From NCBI RefSeq assembly GCF_000720475.1, contig NZ_JOAP01000026.1, positions 44,144 through 108,143 on the forward strand: a stretch of 64,000 nt of DNA, in the 5' to 3' direction. Shown here piece after piece: positions 51,808 to 59,488 of the stretch. The stretch's first letter is position 1, and every line of letters begins with the position of its first letter. This DNA comes from Streptomyces aureocirculatus (GTDB taxonomy: Bacteria; Actinomycetota; Actinomycetes; Streptomycetales; Streptomycetaceae). The notes beneath the pieces were generated by a model. It did no database searches. It saw nothing but the letters and a program-made list of their open reading frames with translations, and had not been told where the DNA came from. Position numbers and translations under genes: made by a program.

Positions 51808-53076
51808 CTACTTGTAGTCCTTCAGGAGCTTGCCGTAGGCGTCACCGATGCTGTCGGCGCCGTCCTTGGGGGACGTGCGGCCGCTGAGCACCTTCCCCAT
51901 CTGGAGCCGGATCGGCTCGAAGAGGGAGTTGGCCTCGGGGATCCACGGGCGCTGCACCGACTTGTCGACGGCGGGCTTGAAGAACTGGACCATCTGGTTG
52001 CCCTTGACGGACTTGACGTCGTAGACGGAGGCGCGGGTGGGCAGCAGGCTGAGCTTCTCGGTGGTCTGCTGCTGCACCTTCGCCGAGCTCATGTACTTGA
52101 TGAACTCGTAGGAGGCGTCGAGGTTCTTGGAGCCCGCGTACGCGGCGAGGTTCCAGCCGCCCTGCGGCGACGCCTGGCGGGCGCTGCCCCCGGGGACCGG
52201 CGCGACGCCGAGGTTGGCCTTGCCTGCCGCGCGCTTGCCCTGGAGGGCGCCCTCGATGGACCAGGGGCCGTCGATGACCATCGCGACGTCGCCGTCCTTG
52301 AAAGCGTTGAGCTGGTTGTTGTAACCGTCGCTCGCGTCGGTGACGGCCGCCTTGGAGTCGAGCAGGCCCTTCATCACCTCGAAGGCGGCGACACCCTCGG
52401 CGTCGTCGACGGTGATCTCCTTCTTCTTGGTGTCGAGGAGGTCACCGCCCTCTCCGTAGAGGTAGGGGAGGTAGAAGTACGGGTCGTCGCCGCGCAGGTA
52501 GAGACCGGTTTTGCCGGACTTCGACTTGACCTTCTTGGCGGCGGACTCGACCTCGTCGAAGGTCTTGGGGACCGCGACGCCCGCGTCCTTGAGCATCTTC
52601 TTGTTGTAGAAGAGCCCGAGCGTGTCGATGGTCTGCGGCACCGCGTACGTCTTGCCCTTGAACTTGGTGCTCGCGGCGGCCTGCGGCAGGAAGTCGTCCG
52701 GCTTGTCGAGCGCGGCCGTCCCCTCAAGCGGCGCGAGGTAACCGAGGTTCGCGAAGTCGGCGACCCAGGCGACCTCGGTGCGCATCACGTCTGGGGCACC
52801 GGAGTTGCCGCCCGCGGCGTTCTTGAACTTGGCGTTGGCCTCGCCGAACGGCACGCTGACGTACTTGACCTCGACGCCCGGGTGGAGCTTCTCGAAGCCC
52901 TTGGCCAGCTTCTCGTACGTGTCCTTCTCGGCGTCGTTCGAGGTGTCCCAGAAGGTGACGGTCCCGGAGAGCTTGCCGCCGCTCTTCTTGCCGCCGTCAC
53001 CGTCGTCGCCGCCGCACGCTGCCGCTGTCATCGCCAGGGCTGCGACCAGTGCGGTGGCCGCTATGCCACGCCGCAT
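51808..53076 (-). CDS. malE: Maltose/maltodextrin-binding lipoprotein MalE
   Basis: A 422-residue extracellular solute-binding lipoprotein. The signal sequence ends in the lipobox TAAAC (Cys at residue 21), followed by a Gly/Asp/Lys linker and family 1 SBP sequence (VTFWDTSNDAEKDTYEKLAKGFE; YNKKMLKDAGV; VAMVIDGPWSIEGAL). It captures maltodextrins for MalFG. GAAGGAG precedes the ATG. Two TTGC/GCAA operators upstream imply MalR repression. Confidence 0.93.
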   Translation of the reverse strand: MRRGIAATALVAALAMTAAACGGDDGDGGKKSGGKLSGTVTFWDTSNDAEKDTYEKLAKGFEKLHPGVEVKYVSVPFGEANAKFKNAAGGNSGAPDVMRTEVAWVADFANLGYLAPLEGTAALDKPDDFLPQAAASTKFKGKTYAVPQTIDTLGLFYNKKMLKDAGVAVPKTFDEVESAAKKVKSKSGKTGLYLRGDDPYFYLPYLYGEGGDLLDTKKKEITVDDAEGVAAFEVMKGLLDSKAAVTDASDGYNNQLNAFKDGDVAMVIDGPWSIEGALQGKRAAGKANLGVAPVPGGSARQASPQGGWNLAAYAGSKNLDASYEFIKYMSSAKVQQQTTEKLSLLPTRASVYDVKSVKGNQMVQFFKPAVDKSVQRPWIPEANSLFEPIRLQMGKVLSGRTSPKDGADSIGDAYGKLLKDYK

Positions 53077-53206
53077 CGTGAACTCCTTCAACTGGTCCCG
53101 GAATGACCCGGAATGACGAGAGACGAAGAGGTGCCTCCTGCCGGCCGCACTCGAGGCGGCTCCGGGTTGGCAGGAACGTAACAGGCTTGAAAACGTCTCG
53201 AAAGAC

Positions 53207-53227
53207 CTTGCGGGAAATTTCTGCAAG
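53207..53227. promoter_or_regulatory. MalR-type operator proximal to malE
   Basis: CTTGC (53207-53211) and GCAAG (53223-53227) are inverted ends of a 21-bp dyad whose centre is GAAATTTC. A further GCCGCAAGG lies at about 53232. Located about 130-150 bases upstream of the malE start, at the expected promoter. Confidence 0.65.
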
Positions 53228-53308
53228 AGGTGCCGCAAGGGACGCTGATCGTTACCGTCGCGTGTCCTGGGAATGGCGGATGGCCAGGGCCGCGAGGGGG
53301 GGTAGGAG

Positions 53309-53328
53309 CTTGCTGCAAGCTTGCGCAA
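53309..53328. promoter_or_regulatory. Distal MalR-type site
   Basis: The 11-bp palindrome CTTGC-T-GCAAG is followed directly by CTTGCGCAA, giving clustered half-sites about 240 bases upstream of malE and about 90 bases from the proximal operator, a spacing that would allow looping. Confidence 0.55.
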
Positions 53329-53529
53329 CAGGAGGTGGGCGGCGGCTGCGCCTGCCTGTACCGTCCCGTGCGGGACCGCACGGCTCGTCGATATCGCGGC
53401 GCAGGCGGGCAGTGCTCCGCCACGAACGGCCCGTCCTGCTGTGCCGCGGCGCGAGCGCGGGCCTCCCCGGCAGGTCCCCCGGCATAAACGGCATGCGCCA
53501 GGGCTCGCCCGCGTGATACGCCACCCGTC

Positions 53530-54036
53530 ATGGAGAACCTTGTGACCGCACGCCTGCTGCTCCGCCCCATGACGCAGGAGACCGCCACACGTGTCGTCGG
53601 GCGCGCCCCCGCCGCCGACGACCGGTGGGCGCCCGGCTATCCCACCGACGGCGACGTCGAATCGGCGACCGACTACCTCGGCCACTGCGCGCGCACGGGC
53701 GATCCGCAGCCCTTCGGCGACTACGAGGTGGTCCGCCGTGCCGACGGCCTGGTCATCGGCAGCCTCGGCTTCAACCGCCCGCCGGACGAGGACGGCACAG
53801 TCACCGTCGGCTACGGCCTGGTGGAGGCGGCGCGCGGCCACGGTTATGCCGCCGAGGCCCTGCGTGCCCTCCTCGACCTCGCCCGGCAGCGCGGAGTCAC
53901 CTGCGTGCGCGGGGACGCGGACCACGGCAACGTCGCCTCGCAGCACGTCATGACGGCGGCAGGGATGCGGTTCACCGGGGAGGACGCCCGTGTGAAGTAC
54001 TACGAGACGACCTGGGCCGGTGCTTTGCGGAGCTGA
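53530..54036 (+). CDS. GNAT family N-acetyltransferase (RimJ/RimL-like)
   Basis: A 168-residue GNAT. N-terminal TARLLLRPMTQE is typical of RimJ/RimL-like members. The acetyl-CoA-binding strand and loop is TVGYGLVEAARGHGYAAEALRAL (near residues 97-119), then GNVASQHVMTAAGMRF. Substrate unknown. ATG 53530 has no clear Shine-Dalgarno; a TGATAC element 10 bases upstream may be the -10 of a very short leader. Confidence 0.87.
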   Translation: MENLVTARLLLRPMTQETATRVVGRAPAADDRWAPGYPTDGDVESATDYLGHCARTGDPQPFGDYEVVRRADGLVIGSLGFNRPPDEDGTVTVGYGLVEAARGHGYAAEALRALLDLARQRGVTCVRGDADHGNVASQHVMTAAGMRFTGEDARVKYYETTWAGALRS

Positions 54037-54037
54037 C

Positions 54038-54058
54038 CCCTGGCGTCTTGCGCCGGGG
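54038..54058. terminator. Hairpin between convergent GNAT genes
   Basis: CCCTGGCG (54038-54045) pairs with CGCCGGGG (54051-54058), with one T-G wobble and a 5-base loop, starting directly after the GNAT stop codon. Confidence 0.5.
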
Positions 54059-54092
54059 CACCTGCTGGGGCGCGGCGGCCACCGGGGCCGCG

Positions 54093-55022
54093 CTATGCCT
54101 CGTGCTCCCACCCCCGGTCCGTCCGCACCAGTTCCCTGAACCCGAGCGCCGTGAGGCGTGTGAGCGCCTCGATGTCGTCGGACGTCTCATAGGCGAGCAC
54201 CCGGTCCGCCCCGGCGAGGCGCAGCCACTCGGCGGCCTCACCGAGGAGCCAGGCCTCCAGGCCGTCGACGCCGTGGCCCGGCTCGGTGTGGAAGTTGCCG
54301 ACGTCGGCCAACGTGCCGTTGCGGGCCTGCCGTTCGGGACGGCCGAGAGCGGTGTCCACCTCGATGAAGCCCAGGTCGCGGCCGTCGAGGTGGGCGGTCA
54401 GACGCGTGCCGCACTCGCCGAGGGTGCGGCGCACGGCGAGCCCGGGCAGCGGCGGGCTGCTCGGACGCAGGGCGGAGACGGCGGCGATGAGGATCACCTC
54501 GGTGTGGCCGGTGTGCCGGAACCCGGCGCGTTCGTAGATGGCGCGGACGTGCGGCCACGAACGCGGCAGCCCGTAGACGGCAGGGGCGGGCAGCGCTCCG
54601 TCGGCGGCGCGGGCGCGCACGCCCCAGCGGGAGAGCTGGGCGAGGCAGGCGCCCATGAGCAGGTCCGCTGCCTCGTCGGCGTCCGGCCAGAAGGACGCCT
54701 GCGGATGGCAGACGAACCAGTCGAGCATGCCGAGGTCGCGGAAGCCGGGGCCGACGTCGGCGTCCGGGCGGTAGCGCAGCAGATGCGCGGCGGCCACGAC
54801 GAACGCGCGCTGCTCGGCGACGAGCGTGACGCGCTCGGCCACCCAGGGGTCGACGATGAACTCGTCGGGTCGGCGTGACAGGCCGTTGAGGACGGTGTTG
54901 ACGGAGACGGAGACGCCGGGTACGACGGCGGCGACATGGCTGTTCACCAACTCGGTGAGCTGCTCGCGGTCGTCGCGGTGGAACGGGCGCACCTTGAGCG
55001 CGGGCACCTTGAGCGCGGACAT
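54093..55022 (-). CDS. GNAT-related protein, two-domain
   Basis: A 309-residue protein. The N-terminal domain (VRPFHRDDREQLTELVNSHV; GLPRSWPHVRAIYERAGFRHTG) is a GNAT-like fold including the RAIYERAGF signature. The C-terminal part (VDTALGRPERQARNGTLADVGNFHTEPGHG; YETSDDIEALTRLTALGFREL) looks like a second, degenerate GNAT domain. GGAGG precedes ATG 55022. Upstream in-frame sequence is not family-like. Function unknown. Confidence 0.75.
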   Translation of the reverse strand: MSALKVPALKVRPFHRDDREQLTELVNSHVAAVVPGVSVSVNTVLNGLSRRPDEFIVDPWVAERVTLVAEQRAFVVAAAHLLRYRPDADVGPGFRDLGMLDWFVCHPQASFWPDADEAADLLMGACLAQLSRWGVRARAADGALPAPAVYGLPRSWPHVRAIYERAGFRHTGHTEVILIAAVSALRPSSPPLPGLAVRRTLGECGTRLTAHLDGRDLGFIEVDTALGRPERQARNGTLADVGNFHTEPGHGVDGLEAWLLGEAAEWLRLAGADRVLAYETSDDIEALTRLTALGFRELVRTDRGWEHEA

Positions 55023-55100
55023 GAGGGGACCTCCGGTCGGGACTTGGATGCTGCGGGAGGCCGCCATGCGATGCGGTACGGGGTGATGATACGCCCCGCT

Positions 55101-55153
55101 CGGCGTCAGGGGTGCTTTCGGCGTCAGGGGTGCTTTCGGCGTCAGGGGTGCTT
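55101..55153. repeat. 18-bp tandem repeat at the end of the lipoprotein gene
   Basis: CGGCGTCAGGGGTGCTTT occurs at 55101-55118 and 55119-55136, and 17 of its bases at 55137-55153. The third copy contains the lipoprotein stop codon (55142-55144), so the extra copies are downstream duplications of the gene end. Confidence 0.8.
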
Positions 55154-55861
55154 GCCGGGAGCCACCGCGCTCACGTCGAAGGTGTCACCGCACACCTCGA
55201 AGGACCTGGCCGGCGCGCGCAACGCCGCCTTCGACCCCGGCGGATAGACGTTCACGCGCTGCGCCCTCGGCCAGCACGGCTTGTCCGTGAGTCCCGGCGC
55301 GATGGTGTGCAGGGCCGCGTACGCGTGCTTGCCCGGGGCGAGTTTCACCGCCGGCAGCATGCTCCCCGAGCGCTTCGCGGGGTGGCCGACGCGGTCGCCC
55401 GACGCGTCGAGCAGGGAGACCCCTGGATAGCCGCGCAGCGCGCACGTCGTGGTGCCGGTGTTGGTGAAGACGAGCGGGGCGTACCGGTTGCCTGCTCCCG
55501 CGTCGATGCGGCCGAGGGAGAGGGCGAGGTGGTCGGTGGTGCAGCGGGGCGTGGCGGCGGGCCGCTGCGCCGGGGGCCGGGCGGGGGCCGATGTCGGGGG
55601 CGCGGTCCGGCCGGTGGGCGGAGCCGTGCTCTTCGCCGGGGGCGTGTCGGCGGGTTCCGGGGTGCCGGGTGCGGACGCGGGGTCGGTGCCCGGGTCGCTC
55701 GCCGTGCTCGCCGCGTCCGCCGGCGCGGGGGTCGGCGGGGACTTGCCCTCGTCGTCGCCGTCACCGCCGCACGCGCCGAGCACCAGGGTGCCCGTGGCGA
55801 CCAGGGCGGCGAGAAGGGAACGCGGGCGGGTGCCGCGCGGAATCCGGGACCGTTCGGTCAT
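55142..55861 (-). CDS. DUF4232 domain lipoprotein
   Basis: A 239-residue exported lipoprotein. The signal sequence ends in the lipobox LVLGAC, followed by a Pro/Ala/Thr-rich linker (about residues 30-95) and a DUF4232 domain of about 140 residues with paired Cys (TPRCTTDHLALSLGRIDAG; TTTCALRGYPGVSLLDASG; FEVCGDTF). DUF4232 is a beta-sandwich common in Actinobacteria, function unknown. ATG 55861 is 6 bases after GAGAGGGG; 55864 is also possible. Its 5' region is the side of the divergent spacer that carries the 31-bp array. Confidence 0.85.
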   Translation of the reverse strand: MTERSRIPRGTRPRSLLAALVATGTLVLGACGGDGDDEGKSPPTPAPADAASTASDPGTDPASAPGTPEPADTPPAKSTAPPTGRTAPPTSAPARPPAQRPAATPRCTTDHLALSLGRIDAGAGNRYAPLVFTNTGTTTCALRGYPGVSLLDASGDRVGHPAKRSGSMLPAVKLAPGKHAYAALHTIAPGLTDKPCWPRAQRVNVYPPGSKAALRAPARSFEVCGDTFDVSAVAPGKHP

Positions 55862-55995
55862 CATGTGCCCCTCTCGTCCGTGGAGGCGCTGTCGGTCGAA
55901 GCGATCGTCACCGTACTCAGCCGCGTGCCCCTGCCCACCGCGTCCACACCTCCCCGGAGCCTCAAGTTCCAGAGAATCGCGCCCCATTGGTACGT

Positions 55996-56645
55996 GACAC
56001 GTGCGAAGACCGCGCGGCCGGTGCGGGCACGTGCGTAAGCGGTCCCGCGGGGTCGGGTCACGCACGACAGCCGCCCCGCCGCCGAGGGACACGTACGCAC
56101 GCCGCCCCACTCGTGCGGGGCATGTACGACGCCCGACCCACCGCGGCGAGTCACGCACGACGGCCGCCCCGCCGCCGAGCGTCACGCACGCACGCCGCCC
56201 CACTCGTGCGGGTCACGTACGACGCCCGACCCACCGCTGCGAGTCACGCACGACGGCCGCCCCGCCGCCGAGCGTCACGCACGCACGCCGCCCCGCTCGT
56301 GCGGGTCACGTACGACGCCCGACCCACCGCTGCGAGTCACGCACGACGGCCGCCCCGCCGCCGAGGGTCACGTAGGCACGCCGCCCCGCCGCCGAGCGTC
56401 ACGCACGCAAGCCACCCCGCTCGTGCGGGGCACGTACGACGCCCGCCCCACCGCTGCAAGTCACGCACGACAGCCGCCCCACCGCCGACGGTCACGTACG
56501 CACGCCGCCCCGCTCGTGCGGGGCACGTACGACGCCCGCCCCACCGCGGCGAGTCACGTAGGACGGCCGCCCCACCGCGGCGAGTCACGTACGCAAGCCG
56601 CCGCACCGGTGCGGGTCGCGTGCGAAAGCCGTCCGAGCGGGTGAG
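55996..56645. repeat. 21-unit 31-bp tandem array with A-B-C higher-order structure
   Basis: Twenty units of exactly 31 bp and one of 30 bp run without spacers. Most begin GTCACGYACG and contain CGCCCC. Three subtypes differ in the second half: A ends GCCGCCGAGC, B ends CTCGTGCGG, C ends ACCGCTGCGA. From unit 3 (56057) they run ABC ABC ABC A, a hybrid unit (56367-56397), then BC ABC and degenerate units. The higher-order period is 93 bp, so all frames look periodic. It fills the gap between two divergent genes (lipoprotein and hydroxyacid dehydrogenase). No function is known to me. The period is close to three helical turns. Confidence 0.95.
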
Positions 56646-56704
56646 ACTCGTACGGGTCCGGTGTCGCCGGGCGTCCCGGCAGAAGTGAGGAGTTCCTGTC
56701 CCGC

Positions 56705-57733
56705 ATGCGTAATCCACCGCCCCCGGGCCGTCGGCCGAACACCGCCCTCGCCATGTCGCCGGGCGCCGCGGCGGCCCTGCTCGGCCCCGATGTGCTCACC
56801 GCGCTCGCGGAGGTGTGCGAGCTTCAGGGCCCACCCGTCCTCGACGACTTCACCGGTGCCCGGGCCCGTGCCGTGCTCGGCCGGGCCGAGGTGCTTGTCA
56901 CGGGCTGGGGCTGCCCGCCGCTCGACGAGGCCGCGCTGGCCGCGGCCCCGAGGCTGCGGGCCGTCGTGCACACCGCGGGCTCCGTACGCGGCCATGTCAC
57001 GCGGGCGTGCTGGGAGCGGGGCATCGAGGTGTCGTCCGCGGCCGCGGCGAACGCGCTGCCCGTCGCCGAGTACACCGTCGCGATGATCCTCCTCACCGGC
57101 AAGCAGGTCCTGGAACGGGCGCGCGCCTTCAAGGCCGCCCGCCACCGCGACGACCCGCTGGACACCCCGCGCTCGATCGGCAACCACGGCCGCACCGTGG
57201 GCCTCCTGTCGGCCTCGCACATCGGGCGGCGGGTGGTGGAACTGCTGCGTCCGTACGACTTCCGGGTGCTGCTGCACGATCCGTACGTGACCGAGGAGGA
57301 GGCCGCGGCCCTCGGCGTACGGGCGGTGGGCCTCCGGGAGCTGTTCGAGCACAGTGATGTCGTGAGCGTCCACACTCCCCTGCTGCCCGCCACCCGCGGG
57401 CTCGTCGACCGGGCGCTGCTGGCCGCGATGCCCCGCGGCGCCGTGCTCGTCAACACCGCCCGCGGAGCCCTGGTCGACCAGGACGCGCTGACCGAAGCGG
57501 TGGCGGCGGGACGGATCCGGGCGGTGCTCGACGTCACGGAGCCCGAAGTCCTGCCGCCGGACCACCCGTTGTGGGACTGCCCGGGCGCCCTGCTCACCCC
57601 GCACCTCGCGGGCTCCCAGGGCAACGAGTGGGAGCGCCTCACCGACGTCGCGGTGAGCGAGCTGGCACGGTGGGCCGCGGGCGCCGGATTCGCCCATCCC
57701 GTACGGGCCGACCGGCAGGAGCTCCTGGCGTGA
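56705..57733 (+). CDS. D-isomer 2-hydroxyacid dehydrogenase family protein
   Basis: A 342-residue two-domain dehydrogenase. The catalytic set is complete: Arg in VNTARGALVDQDAL, Glu in DVTEPEVLPPDHPL and His in LLTPHLAGSQGNEW. The Rossmann motif, usually GxGxxG, is degenerate here: VGLLSASHIGRRVVELL. Substrate unknown; relatives reduce hydroxypyruvate, glyoxylate or phosphoglycerate. GGAG lies 12 bases before the ATG, a little far. It is preceded by the 31-bp array and converges on the DUF2269-like gene with an 18-base gap. Confidence 0.85.
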   Translation: MRNPPPPGRRPNTALAMSPGAAAALLGPDVLTALAEVCELQGPPVLDDFTGARARAVLGRAEVLVTGWGCPPLDEAALAAAPRLRAVVHTAGSVRGHVTRACWERGIEVSSAAAANALPVAEYTVAMILLTGKQVLERARAFKAARHRDDPLDTPRSIGNHGRTVGLLSASHIGRRVVELLRPYDFRVLLHDPYVTEEEAAALGVRAVGLRELFEHSDVVSVHTPLLPATRGLVDRALLAAMPRGAVLVNTARGALVDQDALTEAVAAGRIRAVLDVTEPEVLPPDHPLWDCPGALLTPHLAGSQGNEWERLTDVAVSELARWAAGAGFAHPVRADRQELLA

Positions 57734-57751
57734 GCGGGACGGGCCCGGAGG

Positions 57752-58339
57752 TCAGGCGCCGGTCGTCGAGCCTGGCCTGACGATCATCAGAATGGTGACG
57801 GTGGCCCACAGGAGGTTGAAGATGCCGGTGTACATGGCAAGTTGAGCACTCGCGCGGGCGTCGAGAGTCACGGTGCCCGCGCCCGAGGTCCCGTGCGCCC
57901 CGCCGGACTCACCGGAGCTCCCTTGCGCCCCGCCCGACTCGCCGGAGGCTGCGTGCGCCCCGCCCGGCCCGCCCGCACCGGTGGGAGCGGCCTCCGCCCC
58001 GCCCACCGCGTCGAGCGCCTGCTCCTGCCGGGGCAGCACAAGGACGATCAGGACCACCGCCGCGACGAACGTGAGCACGATGGAGGTGATCAGCCAGGGG
58101 CTGCCGAGCACGCCGAGGCTGCTCGCCGTGGCGAAGCCGAAGACCACCACGGCGATGCCGGCCCCCGCGTACACGCGGCAGATGCGGTGCAGCGTACGCA
58201 GCGTGGTGACAGGGGCGGCGGCGCCCGGGGCGGCGAGTGCCGCACGCAGCACCCGCGGAAAGATGCTGGCGGCGACGGCGACCGGGCCGACGGCCAGGAT
58301 GGCCGCGAGGACGTGCAGGATCAGAAACAGCTTCGACAT
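57752..58339 (-). CDS. DUF2269-like membrane protein
   Basis: A 195-residue protein with four hydrophobic segments (LFLILHVLAAILAVGPVAVA; VYAGAGIAVVVFGFATASSL; WLITSIVLTFVAAVVLIVLV; LAMYTGIFNLLWATVTILMI). The N-terminal LHVLAAILAVGP resembles DUF2269. Between helices 3 and 4 is a repetitive GGAHAASGESGGAQG loop. Function unknown. The ATG follows the 13-unit array by 33 bases. Confidence 0.72.
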   Translation of the reverse strand: MSKLFLILHVLAAILAVGPVAVAASIFPRVLRAALAAPGAAAPVTTLRTLHRICRVYAGAGIAVVVFGFATASSLGVLGSPWLITSIVLTFVAAVVLIVLVLPRQEQALDAVGGAEAAPTGAGGPGGAHAASGESGGAQGSSGESGGAHGTSGAGTVTLDARASAQLAMYTGIFNLLWATVTILMIVRPGSTTGA

Positions 58340-58372
58340 GGGAGGGCTCTCGGTTCGACTTCGGGGGCGGGT

Positions 58373-58578
58373 CTTCGGCGGGGCCCGGCTTCGGCGGGGC
58401 GCGGCTTCGGCGGGGCGCGGCTTCGGCGGGGCGCGGCTTCGGCGGGCCCAGCTTCGGCGGGGCTCGGCTTCGGCGGGCCCAGCTTCGGCGGGGCCCGGCT
58501 TCGGCGGGGCCCGGCTTCGGCGGGGCCCGGCTTCGGCGGGGCCCGGCTTCGGCGGGGCCCGGCTTCGGCGGGGCGCGG
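58373..58578. repeat. 13-unit 15/16-bp tandem array
   Basis: Eleven 16-bp units (CTTCGGCGGGGCCCGG and close variants) and two 15-bp units (CTTCGGCGGGCCCAG) run head to tail; the total of 206 bp fits exactly. Each contains GCTTCGGC, which on the plus strand would fold as a cUUCGg-type tetraloop hairpin. The array begins five bases past the stop of the DJ-1 gene and ends 33 bases before the start of the membrane protein gene, so it sits inside any shared minus-strand transcript. Confidence 0.95.
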
Positions 58579-58583
58579 CTTCG

Positions 58584-59237
58584 TCAGATCGGGGCGGGCT
58601 CGGCCCCCGCGGCGCTCCACACCACCCCGCGCCGCTCGTGCGCGAACAGCTCCTCGACGGCGTGCGCGACCCTCGGCCCGAACTCGCGTTCCAGAAGGTA
58701 CAGGCCGAGGTCGAGGCCCGAGGTCACCCCCGCCCCGGTGACCAGGTCGCCGTCGTCGACGACGCGGGCCCGTACGGGGACCGCCCCGAGTGCCCGCAGG
58801 GCGTCGAGCGACCCGTGGTGACCGGTGAGGTGCCGCCCCTTGGCGAGGCCGGACATCGCCAGGATCAGGGAGCCGCCGCACACCGTCGTCATGAGCAGCC
58901 CGGGGCGGGCCATGGCGGCCGCGAGGAGAGCGGGCAGCGCGGTGCTCCGGGTGCGGGCGAGGCGGGACGGAATGCTGTCGTCCGCGGGGTCGCGCTGCTC
59001 CGTGGCCCCGGCGGCGCCCGGCAGCAGGATCAGCCCCTCGCGTTCCGGGTCGAGCTTCGCCGTGGCCTTGAGGGTGACGAGTTCCAGGCCGCTGGGCACG
59101 TCGCGCGGCCCCTCCGCCGAGACCAGTTCGACGGTGATCGCACCGGCCGTCGCCATGCCCCCGGCGTGCAGGACCTCCAGCGGGCCGAGGACGTCAAGGG
59201 GGTCGAATCCGTCGAAGAGGACTGCCTGTACGTGCAT
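58584..59237 (-). CDS. DJ-1/PfpI family protein
   Basis: A 217-residue DJ-1/ThiJ/PfpI protein. It starts MHVQAVLFDGFDPLDVLGPL, typical of isonitrile hydratase/GATase1-like members, and has the nucleophile elbow MTTVCGGSLILAM with Cys120. LVTGAGVTSGLDLGLYLLER is conserved. It may be an isonitrile hydratase, glyoxalase III or a non-enzymatic member. It is divergent from a GlxA-type regulator whose sensor domain is homologous to it. Confidence 0.87.
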   Translation of the reverse strand: MHVQAVLFDGFDPLDVLGPLEVLHAGGMATAGAITVELVSAEGPRDVPSGLELVTLKATAKLDPEREGLILLPGAAGATEQRDPADDSIPSRLARTRSTALPALLAAAMARPGLLMTTVCGGSLILAMSGLAKGRHLTGHHGSLDALRALGAVPVRARVVDDGDLVTGAGVTSGLDLGLYLLEREFGPRVAHAVEELFAHERRGVVWSAAGAEPAPI

Positions 59238-59453
59238 GCGCGTTCCGTTCCGTTCCAAGAGGGTGTTCGAAGCGGGGGTCGAGGGGGGCGAGGGGTGCCG
59301 GGTGTCCGGCGTGGGGCCGGGCTTCACCGAAGCTAGCGAGCACGCGACGCCCTCCGACAGTGGCAGGAATGACAGGCTTCAACGGGATCTCGCCACCCTG
59401 CCCGGGTGAGCCGAATCGCCTGGTGTGCGGGTGTCCGGGGCGGCGGCCAAGGC

Positions 59454-59482
59454 TTGGCGGAACGTCGGCGGTGTCGTACGTT
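59454..59482 (+). promoter_or_regulatory. Leaderless promoter of the second GlxA-type regulator
   Basis: TTGGCG (59454-59459), a 17-nt spacer and TACGTT (59477-59482) are followed after six bases by ATG 59489. No Shine-Dalgarno is present. This is one of the clearest promoters in the window. Confidence 0.6.
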
Positions 59483-59488
59483 TCCGCC

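Larger units (their letters stand above)
53077..53529. other. 453-bp divergent promoter region upstream of malE
   Basis: Contains two MalR-type sites (separate entries) and a perfect hairpin CCGTGCG-N4-CGCACGG (53366-53383). No convincing gene is seen. The hairpin could insulate the mal operon from the GNAT gene to the right. Confidence 0.5.

Noticed and set aside
55996..56645. CRISPR array
   Set aside because: Units abut directly with no variable spacers, all positions repeat, and no cas gene is near.
55591..56688. Long repetitive protein-coding frames across the 31-bp array on both strands
   Set aside because: Because 3 x 31 bp is a multiple of three, every frame is periodic and often open. 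The peptides are Arg/Pro-rich without domain, ribosome-binding site or GC3 support.
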